Below are positions 33,901 through 45,900 of a stretch of 64,000 nt of DNA, in pieces (within the stretch, counting starts at the first letter, position 1; every line of letters begins with the position of its first letter). The notes beneath the pieces were generated by a model. It saw nothing but the letters and a program-made list of their open reading frames with translations, made no database searches and had not been told where the DNA came from. Made by a program: the position numbers and the translations under genes. The DNA comes from Mytilus galloprovincialis. Lineage: Eukaryota > Mollusca > Bivalvia > Mytilida > Mytilidae. Where the stretch lies: the NCBI RefSeq assembly GCF_965363235.1, contig NC_134839.1, forward strand, positions 112,152,517 to 112,216,516. Direction: 5' to 3'.

Positions 33901-36900
33901 ATTAATATACAAAAATGTACAGTATTGTGGGATTTTATTTCCGTAATTGATTGAATTAAAATTCCTCTAATTCCTATATTGGAGGTTATGATTAATGACA
34001 GATACAAATATTAACTGAGATACAATGTAGATCTACTTCTGTTGCTGTATATATATATATGTAGGACTATAAAGTGCGATGGGGACGCTAAAGTATGATG
34101 GTCACGCTAAAGTGCGATGGTCTACGCTAAAGTGCGATGCTTCCATACGCTGAAGTCCGATGGTCCGCGAAAATATAGACGTTAGAAACGTAGTTCGATA
34201 ATGACGTTAACAGTCGTTTAAATACATACCAAAAATGAACATGCCGGAAGATAGATGAGGAATATTTGATTAATAATTTTTACACCAAATGTCCATGACT
34301 TACTATTAATTGATTTAATTTAACCGTTCTTTGTCGGCTGAATCACAATGTTTATTTTTTCGAGTGCTTGAAGAAGGACTTGTATCCTACAGTCGACCAT
34401 TTTACTATATAGATACCAAATAGTATACGCATACTTATCCTGCTTCTATTTGAAGCGAACGGATACATTCGAATCATTGTTTATGTGGCAGTTTACTTTG
34501 TAATCCCTGTTAAAATGCCATAGATTTTAATGAAAAGTAACATCGGTAAACTAAAATAGAGATACATGTTTGCATGCGTGAACTATAAATTGTCTGCTAA
34601 AACATTAGTTCGTACTGTGCATTGTAGGAAAATAAAACATGTATTTGTACTCGCTACGAAAAAGGAAAAAGATCGGCGAACATTGCATTTCTCTCGCATG
34701 TAGATTAAAACTTAAACAAATAAATGTTGCATATCCCGACAATGAACGAATTTTGTATTTTTGATTTTCAGTGACAAATGTAAGGGAGGTTGTAACATTA
34801 GTGTGAACGGCATTCTATACCAATTATCCAAATATTCAATACGCTCCGAATTGTTAAAAATTTATTTTACATGATTTATAATATTTGCAAAACATAAATT
34901 ACCTTTATAGCAATTATTACTTGGTCGGACTTGTTAATTTAGAAACAATCACTTCAGTCTACCGGTAAATTGTAAAGCCTATCACATATGTTATAATAAG
35001 CTTAGCATAATAGCTTTTGCAAAAAGACTTTTTTAACCTCGAAGTTTTATTACTTCGAATCTTACCCTTTGGACCATCGCACTTTAGCGTGACACACCAT
35101 CGTACTTTAGCGAACAAACAACCATCGCACTTTAGCGTGAGACGCCATCGTACTTTAGCGTAAACCATCGCACTTTTGCGTTACCATTGCACTTTAGAGT
35201 CCTACATATATATATATATATTTATCTTTTAACAGATACATGTACATTCCCACACCATTAAACAAAATAATTTCCACTAACTTCTACTCTACACTAAGTC
35301 CAGTTTCAAACTGGTCCTTGATTTGACACGCAGTTCAGACTCATCATAAAATATATAAACTTTATCCAAAAGTTTTGAGATGTCCACAACCTCTTTTCCC
35401 TACTTCATGATAGTATTTTTTTCTGATTGTCAAGGAAAACAACTTTCTTTCTGTACATTTTTACACTCCTATGTATGCTACATGTAAATGCATCATGATT
35501 CATCCCCTAAATGTTGTCTGTTTGTAGTTATTTTAAATTAAAAAAAGTTGTTGATAACAGTCACACATGTTATATTGTATTATATTAGGAATGTTCCTGT
35601 TGATGCTGGACATAACTTCTTCTTCACTCAAGAAGCATTCAACAAATATTCTAAGCCAGAAACATATGAAGAGAAGATCAGAAACAGATACGAGTTATTT
35701 CCACTAAAAGATTCTCATCTTGCTGTGAATGCTAAATCTAAAAAATCAAAGAAAAAAGGGAATGAGAAAAAAACAAAAAGTTGGGATAAGGAAGATAAAG
35801 AATCAGTGTGTAAAGTTCAAACACTCAGTGATGCAAGTGAGGAAGAAGATGAACTCATATTTGATGTGGAAGAAGATTTTGAAGAATTTGGTGTTGTAAA
35901 AAAAATTACACCAAAACAGAACAAACAAAAGGCTAAAGCAAAAGCAAAAAACCAGAAGGTCAAAGACAATGCATTACCTGACACTGAAAAGAAGAAAACT
36001 TTGCAGAAAAACGATTTTCAACATACTAGTCCTATAGATTCTGATACTCAGCAGAAACATACAGATGAAACAGTGTTACAAAATACAGAGCCTCGTATTG
36101 AACATTTAAAAGAGTTTGGTGTAGACAAGTCTGATGATACAAGAGAGAAGGAACTCTCAGAACACACTGTGGATATCAATGAAATAGAGGAATTTGGTAT
36201 TCCTAAAACTATATCAAATCAAAGTGATCAAGGTTCTACGACAGGAAACCATCAACAGAGTGAGAGTAGTAAGGAGCAACAGAAAAGAACAGAAGAATTT
36301 CCATGGGACATTAAATCCAGAGATAGGTTAGTAGTAGTTTCTTTACTGGAAATTATTTAAAGAATGTTTTAAATGACAAAAAAAAAATGCTGATAAAGCC
36401 TGCTGTCTGAAAAGATGAGTAATTGATTGTAAATGTGGTCATGATTTATATATTATATATAGCTATAATTATTGGTAAACAGTGCTATTTCAAACTCCAT
36501 GGTTTTATTTGAAAATAATGGAAAAAATAAGTGAATACATTTACTTAATTTATAGAATGAATGACCAATACTTTTTTACTTAGAACTAAAACAAAAAATG
36601 TAGCTGATTTCGTATTTATAAAAATTCAGAATTCATTTTTTGGTTTTCTTTAAAAAAAATTAATAAAAGGGAAAATAAAGGTTGATGGGCAACCATTTAT
36701 ATGTTTTTTCATGCCTTTTATCCATGTAAGTTTTTGATGTATTTTCAGGAAGAGTGACAAGTCAGATTCACAAATATTCAGATATCAGAACAAGAAATCT
36801 AACCTAAACAGTAGAGAACAGAGCCGTTATCTAAACTTACATCACAAATATATAACATTCACTCCAAAAAAACCATCTGAGAAAGAAAAACGGGAGATGA

Positions 36901-39900
36901 AAGAATTTACGGTAAATGTTGTTATGTTAGCTCAACAATGCAATTTATTCTACTGTATGTTATCTGCATTTTTATACGTTGATATTTAACCACCTAATGC
37001 AACCCATCTATATTATATATACATCATATATGAAAAGATTTTCCAGTTAATGTAAGTTAACAAAATTTTTGCCACAAATAACTTCTTGTGACCCATTGTT
37101 TAACTCTTTGTCCTAAAAATCCTGTTCCTGCTACTAAACTTAAAAGTTTTAACAATTATTATGGATGCATAAGATTTCATTGAAAGCAGTTATATGATGC
37201 TGTTATGTTACTTATCCATGAAATAGTTAATCCAAAATTGTGACGCTTTATTTAAAGATGTTCAGATTTCCATTGTTAAAAGTTTTAGCTTCTTTGGAGA
37301 GAATTCTTATTCAGTTATTTTATTTTCAGACTCTGCACGAAAGGGTTATAGAAGAACAAAAGGAATATCAGCAATATCTAGAAAAACTGGCTCATACCGC
37401 AAAATCAGATTATAATTATTTAGCACCTGAAGCTGATAGATATTTCAAGGTATTTATTTTTTTACTTGAGGCTGATAAATACCCCAAGGTATTTATTTGA
37501 CACCTGCAGCTGATCAATATTTCAAGGTATTTATTTGGTACTTGATGCTGATAAATATCCCAAGGTGTTTATTTGTACCTAAAGAGGAAGAGTGTTACAT
37601 TTGTGATACTAATATGCCAATTGAAGAAGTTCTTGTATTATTTAGTAAGGTCAATTTCTATTCCTTTGGAATAATCAGTTTTAAATTGAATCATCTAAAA
37701 TAAATATCATATTTTTGTTTACATGTATGTAATGGAATACACATGTGCAGTTTCATTATTATTTTTTGGAAATAAATATTTATAACAGTGGAAGAAAAAG
37801 TCTTTTGCCTCAGATCTTTTGATTGTTAAAAGCATAAGGCAAAAAGAAATATATTTTGCAATAAATTTCCATCCCCACACTAACACATTTTATGGACATT
37901 TTTAGTTATACACTGATGTCCCCAGAGCATATTCTTATATAGTTGGTGTTAAACTAGGATACCTAACTTACTACCCACCTTTTTTTCTGTCAGAAGGCAG
38001 GAAAGAAACATATAACTTTGTTTTGGCCTGTACTATCATGGCACTCATCTTATATTTAGTATGTGATATAATTTATTTGTCTTTGCAGGAAAGATTGGCC
38101 ATGAAGAAAAAGAGAGTACAGTTGTACCCTCAGTACTACAATGTCTGTGACAAATTAAATCTGGTTACAGCTGGACCTCCATGTCAGTTACTCTTTGTTA
38201 TGTCATTGCTAGAACTGGTAAGGCCAAACAAATATTGTTATATGTGTGTCATGTCATTGTTAGAACTGGTAAGGCCAAACAAATATAATTTACTGTGTGT
38301 TATGTCACTGTTAGAACTGGTAAGGCCAAACAAACATTCATCACTGTTAGTCACGGGGAAGGCCAAACAAACATTCATCACTGTTAGTCACGGGGAAGGC
38401 CAAACAAACATTCATCACTGTTAGTCACTGGTAAGGCCAAACAAACATAATTCACCAATATTTATGCCATTGTTAGAACTGGTAAGGCCAAACAAACATC
38501 ATTCACCAATTGTCATGTCATTGTTAGAACTGGTAAGGCCAAACAAATTTTATTCACCATTTGTCATGTCTTTTTTAGAACAAAGTAACATTATTTACTA
38601 TTAGTCATGTCAAGGTCAGATAAGAGGCGAACGATACCAAAGTGACATTTAAACTCAGAAGTTAAAAATTAAAACTAAGAATGCCATGGCTAAAACTAGG
38701 AAGGCCAAACAAACATTTCTAGGGTTTCTGTTGTTTTCACTTTGTCTGTCAGTGGGTCTGTCCATCCAAAACTTGTGTATACGCAAGAACTCCAAAAATA
38801 TAGGTAAATTTTACACAGCTGTTGTGTAAATGATATTTTTTGTGAATTTCACCACATTAATTTTTGAAAAAAAACTTTGAAATTTGTCTTTTTCCAAAAT
38901 TTTGCACAGTCGTTGTGCACAATATGTAAATGTGCATATTATATGTTGATGAAATTCAGCTCATTCATTTTGCCAATCATTGTTTTGGATAAAACTTACA
39001 ATGCAAAACCACAATAAGCAAAGGCTAATAGATGTGGTATTTTCTGAAATATGCATATACAAGGCAAACAGGTTTATAACTGATTTTGAACAGTAACAAA
39101 TATTTGTCTACAAAAGATGCGGCCATACAATGTTTTAGATTATGTATATATACCTTTCAGGGAACAGTACCAAAGCTCGTTGTACCAAACATGAATGTGG
39201 GAGAAAGACCAAAGATACCACTAGACTATGATTCTATAGCCAAACATTGTCCATGTGATCACAATATAAAACCTTCCAATGTTTGGAACAATGAGGTAAA
39301 ATTAGCAATTCTGCATACTTTTAGAATACCTGTGTGTATCAATTTTGAAATCATTTGAAGCTTTGAATAATTTAGGTACAATTAATTATTCTTAAGCAAT
39401 AAATCAAAACACAATTTATGTAAAATATACAAATAATGGACAATTCTATATCATAAAATTGATCGAATGTAAAAAATACAAAATGTCTACAAAATTCTGA
39501 AAATTTAACTTGCAGCCTTGTAGCAAGGACCAGAACTGTGATGTTTTATCTCAGAGATCCAAAGTTCACATCACCATATCAGCCAGTGCAATCGCTTGTA
39601 TTGTAAATAACCATGCTCCAAACTACAACAGGGAGTGGGAGATACCATTTACTGTAAAGGATTACCAGCTTCAAGGTATGTTTTTGGATGCCATTTGAAA
39701 CTTCAACACTTCCAGCCATAATACACTTAATGATGTTATAGCTTTTCATTTCAGTCCAATTTTCAGACTTCAACTCTTAAAGCATAATTAACTCTCAGAA
39801 ATGTATCCAGAATATAAAGGAAAACAAAATTTCAAAAATATTTATAAACTGCTTGTTTTTGTCCTTAATAAATGTTTGTAAGTAAATGATAATGTATTCT

Positions 39901-42900
39901 TACTTTTAGGACATGGAAAAAAACAATGAATCCTAATCTATATTGAAAAACATACAAATTTAGAGATAAGAATGTAATTTATTTGTAAATATAAAAAAGA
40001 AGATGTGGTATGATTGTTAATAAGACAACTCTTCACAGGAGAGCAAAGACACAGAAATTAACAATTATAGATCACTGTAAGGCCTTCAACAATGAGTAAG
40101 ACCTCATTTTCAATTTCGCACTACCTGTATCTTGAGACAAACCTCTGTGGTCCATCCTTTTTAATATTTAAAAAAAAAAAAAGATTAAAAAGTACATCTG
40201 TTAAACTTTTTTTTTTTTTAGTTTAGATGATTAATCATTTTATTTTTTCAGATGGAGATAAGAAGTTTATGCATCGTGTTGTGTACATTGATAATCCACT
40301 TCCTGCTAAGGAGCTCACAGGGCGGGACAAAAATACAATGTTCTATAAATATGCTTTGCGTTCTCATATGGGGAGACTTAATCAAACAGGTCACATCTTT
40401 ACAATGAATCAGAAAATAGAAACAGATTTTACAAGTCCAGAATCCTTAAAGTTACCAAGGAAACAGTCTTCTGTAGAACAGTCGCATCATTCAGAAGTGA
40501 CGGTGCATGACACTGAAAATGTTGCATCTCTATTGTCTCCCATTAAATCACCTACAAATGAACAGAAGAAGAAGATGAACAAAGTGAAAAGAGGAGAAAC
40601 AGTCAAAGATTGTGACAAAGTTGAGGGAGATGATCCTTTTGGAACGATGGAAGTTTCCATGGAAGATTTAGAAACATTTGGGATGGATATGTCAGCAAAC
40701 AAAACATTCATGAAACTGGGAGAAAAGAAGAATGTTAAAAGTGTAAAAGAAAATTCACCAGTTGAAGTCTATTTAGCTGCTGAAAAGAAACTTTCAGCTA
40801 AAGATGGTTTCACTGTTGGTAAAGCCACTAAAGGCCAAGGGTCAGAGCACAGTGGAACCTTGAAATCAAATGAATTGGATATAAGCAAGGATACAGAATT
40901 AGTAGATTCAGTGCAAGAAACTTTTTTATCTTCAGATGTGGATTGTAAAACAATGGACCAAGATAAGAGTGAGAAAGAAAACGTAAAACTGGCAGAAAAT
41001 GTTCAATCTCCCAAAGTTATAGGAAATGATGAAGAAGTTGACATTACTGATAAATTAATACCTGATGTCATGTGTGATAAAAAAGTTGACAGAACTAATA
41101 CATTAATACCTGATGTCACGTGTGACTTAAATGATAAAGACTCAGTTTCTAATTCTGTTGAAGTTTCAGATAGTCTCAAAATTAATGAAATATTAGTCAA
41201 TACTTCTGAATCTAAAAGTAAAGAATCTGATGATAGTGTTAGACAAGAGTTGAAAGTAGACATCTCATCACAACCTTGTGACTTACAAATGAGTTCTGCT
41301 AGTGATGATGAGTCAGATGCTCTTGTCATTGATGAACCTGAAAACGATAACATTCAAACAGTTGCTATGGAAACACCAGCTAGTCCTGTCCCAGAAACAC
41401 CTCTTAGTCCTGTCCCAGAAACACCTCTTAGTCCTGTATTATTTCGAAGCTCATTTGGTAGTGCTTTCAGTCCACCTACAAGTCCCAGCAAGAGATTACG
41501 TACAGCAATTGACATGAATGATATAAATCCAAGAGGAGTTATGTCCCCTGACAGGACAGACAGAAACTCACCTACTAATCCAGATCATAGCACATTTAGT
41601 TCTCCTGAAAGTAAGCCATGTAAAATCATACCCCTACAGAGGGATAGTGAGGAAGAGTTTGTAACTGATAATTCCTATATTTATCCTCGTCCAGTTAATT
41701 TATTTTATCCAGTAGCCAATCTTAATGAAATAGGATTAAGAAGGAAAGTTGAGGAGATATCTGAAGGGAACACTGAAAGTAAACCGTCAATAGATATATC
41801 ATCTACAGATCTCCTGAGTGAATATAATACGTCAGACAATAACTTAAACAAGATTCCAGACTCCACAGCTCTTGGTATTAAAACTGTGCAACTTTCAGAT
41901 GACACAACTGTATTAAAATCAGATCTCCACACATGTAGTGTAACACAAGCTGATGAAGTACCTGACTGTATTTATAAATCAGGACCAGATAGTCCATGTA
42001 CAGAGGTTTTAATTAAGTCTGTGAATTGTGCTGATCTATCTGTTGAGAACCAAGATTCTGATACGTCTAAAACTGCATGTGGCAGTCATGAACTTATAGG
42101 TGGCAGTCATAATGTTGAAACTGTAATTATTGATACTAACACTGGTAGAGATAACCTTGAATCTAGCGATAATGAAATGTTACAAATAAATACTGCTCTG
42201 TCAAAAGATGACAGTGAATCTTCAGATGAGATTGTCTCCCCTAGATCAAAAATCTTAAGAAAGAATAAAGACAGAAGTAAGAATTGTGATGGTCAGAAAA
42301 CTAGATTACGAGCTGCAGTTATTGAGAGTGATTCTGAGTCGGATGAAGAGATTGGATCAAAACAGCATCCAACGACTGATAGATGTAGCACTGATACAAT
42401 AAGTCCCTTAACCAGTAATGAAATGATTGAATCGGGTAAAAGACCTTTAAGCAGATCTAATAGTACAGAAAATGTTCTCCAACCATCACAAAGGAAAAGA
42501 CATAAGTCTAATAAGAGCATAGATGTCAAAACTGAAGGTAGCATGAATGTAGAGGGGGAAAGTGAAAATCTAGCAGAAATGGCTTGTACTCGTAGAAAAA
42601 CAAGGTCTTCTGTAGGATTAAGGAAACAAGAGACAATCTTAAATAAGAAGACTTTAGAAAAACAACCTTCATCACCTAAAAAATGTAAATCTGTTGATGA
42701 TGATCAGCCATCTGATTTTTGTGAAGAGTCTATGCCAACCAAAAGACAAACTAGAAGGAGCATGGACAGCCAGGACCAAGAACAAAGATCTAGTAAACTA
42801 GCTATATTAGATAGAGTCAAGAAAAATTTAAGGTCAGTATAAAGGATTAATTTAGAGTAAAATTCCATAGGGGGCTGTAAATTAACTTTTGATTGGTTGA

Positions 42901-45900
42901 AATACAATGAGTATTTGACAAAGCATGCATGGTATGTTTGTTGTTAAATTTTGATTGATTTATAGTTTTCCAACCATGTGTGGAAACATTGAATGGTTTG
43001 AAATATATTAAATTTGTTGTCATGGTAACTCATAAATGTGGATTTTGTTTTCTTCTTTAAACACCTTGTATTTCAGTATGGTTTGAGCACATTTAAGAAC
43101 ATAAATTTATAGTTCCTGATTAATTTGCACAAATTTTGGCCAAACAAAAGCCTTATTGCCCCTACTCTTTTGCATATTTCAATATTCTGCAGAAAATATA
43201 TACATTACATAATTACATAATAGACATACATATCAGGATTAGCATAACTATGGCATATTATATATTACATGTTGCATTTTGTATTATGTTTATTTGCTTT
43301 TGATTACCATGAATACTGAGTACTAATTAAGTCTTTTAGTATTATATATTTTTATGATTACTAGGTCAAAATCTACATCACAAGAAACTAGTACAGACAA
43401 GCAAACAGATATTACAGGTAAAGAAAAGTGTAAAAAGCGTGGTGTATGCCATGATAGTAAAGTGAACAAATAAAAAAGGGGGATGTGGTATGATTGCCAA
43501 TAAAACAGCTGTCCACCATATGTCTATGTGGTTAGGTTTATCTTAACTTATCCTCATTTTCGTGGTTCATTGGTTAAATTTGCATTATAATGGCTAGCTC
43601 CATTTCTCTGAAACTGACCTTGACCTTATTATTATATATATGAATTTTAAAAACCTTGATCTTAAAGACTTTCACCATAAATTGTAATCAGGATCATTAA
43701 AGCAGTGGAGACATTTCATCATGTTCACTCTTTGTTCTAAAACCTGTTTGGTTGTTTAGCCTCATTTCTTTTCAGAATGGAGACATTAAGGATGTACAAC
43801 TCTGAGGAACCAAATATTTTTTCTTGGTACGGCCCTTTGAAAATATCCAATTTTGATGATTTCCCCATTATTCATCAATTTTTATACGACCGCAAAATTT
43901 GAAAAATTTTTCGTCGTATATTGCTATCACGTTGGCGTCGTCGTCTGCGTCGTCGTCGTCGTCCGAATACTTTTAGTTTTCGCACTCTAACTTTAGTAAA
44001 AGTGAATAGAAATCTATGAAATTTTAACACAAGGTTTATGACCACAAAAGGAAGGTTGGGATTGATTTTCGGAGTTTTAGTCCCAACATTTTAGGAATTA
44101 GGGGCCAAAAAGGGCCCAAATAAGCATTTTCTTGGTTTTCGCACTATAACTTTAGTTTAAGTAAATAGAAATCTATGAAATTTTGACATAAGGTTTATGA
44201 CCACAAAAGAAAGGTTGGGATTGATTTTGGGAGTTTTGGTTCCAACAGTTTAGGAATTAGGGGCCAAAAAAGGGCCCAAATAAGCATTATTCTTGGTTTT
44301 CGCACAATAGCTTTAGTTTAAGTAAATAGAAATCAATGAAATTTAAACACAATGTTTATGACCACAAAAGGAAGGTTGGTATCGATTTTGGGAGTTTAGG
44401 TCCCAACAGTTTAGGAATTAGGGGCCAAAAAGGGACCCAAATAAGCATTTTTTTGGTTTTCGCACCATAACTTTAGTATAAGTAAATAGAAATCTATGAA
44501 ATTTAAACACAAGGTTTATGACCATAAAAGGAAGGTTGGTATTGATTTTGGGAGTTTTGGTCCCAACAGTTTAGGAATAAAGGGCCCAAAGGGTCCAGAT
44601 TTAAACTTTGTTTGATTTTATCAAAAATTGAATAATTGGGGTTCTTTGATATGCCGAATCTAACTGTGTATGTAGATTCTTAATTTTTGGTCCCGTTTTC
44701 AAATTGGTCTACATTAAGGTCCAAAGGGTCCAAAATTAAACTTAGTTTGATTTTAACAAAAATTGAATCCTTGGGGTTCTTTGATATGCTGAATCTAAAA
44801 ATGTACTTAGATTTTTTATTATTGGCCCAGTTTTCAAGTTGGTCCAAATCGGGGTCCAAAATTAAACTTTGTTTGATTTCATCAAAAATTGAATAATTGG
44901 GGTTCTTTGATATGCCAAATCTAACTGTGTATGTAGATTCTTAATTTTTGGTCCCGTTTTAAAATTGGTTTACATTAACGTCCAAAGGGTCCAAAATTAA
45001 ACTAAGTTTGATTTTAACAAAAATTGAATTATTGGGCCTCTGTGATATGCTGAATCTAAACATGTACTTAGATTTTTGATTATGGGCCCAGTTTTCAAGT
45101 TGGTCCAAATCAGGATCCAAAATTATTATATTAAGTATTGTGCAATAGCAAGAAATTTTCAATTGCACAGTATTCAGCAATAGCAAGAAATCTTCAATTG
45201 CACAGTATTGTGCAATAGCAAGAAATCTTCAATTGCACAGTATTGTGCAATAGCAAATATTTTCAATTGCACAGTATTCCACAATAGCAAGAAATATCTA
45301 ATTGCACAATATTGTGCAATAGCAAGAAATTCCAATTGGATTTCAATTGGAGTTATCTTTCTTCGTCCAGAATAGTAGTTGAATCAACTTAAATCATTGT
45401 TTTATACAATATACAATGTATATTCACTTTTACTACCAACTGATAGATTAAAACAATCTTTACCATTCAGTGATAACAAGCACTTTTTTTACATTTTAAT
45501 ATTTTATGATGTATTTAAATGAGTAGTTATTGTTGCAAACTTCATTAGAAATTTGAATTGAGATCAGTTTTGAAATAAGGGAAAGGGGGATGTGAAAAAA
45601 AAAATTGGAGGGTCAATTTTTTTCATTTCAGATTTCATAAATAAAAAGAAAATTTCTTCAAACATTTTTTTGAGAGGATTAATATTCAACAGCATAGTGA
45701 ATTGCTCAAAGGCAAACATTTTTTTTTAAGTTCATTAGACCACATTCATTCTGTGTCAGAAACCTATGCTGTGTCGACTATTTAATCACAATCCAAATTT
45801 AGAGCTGAATCCAGCTTGAATGTTGTGTCCATACTTGCCCCAACCGTTCAGGGTTCAACCTCTGCGGTCGTATAAAGCTGCGCCCTGCGGAGCATCTGGT

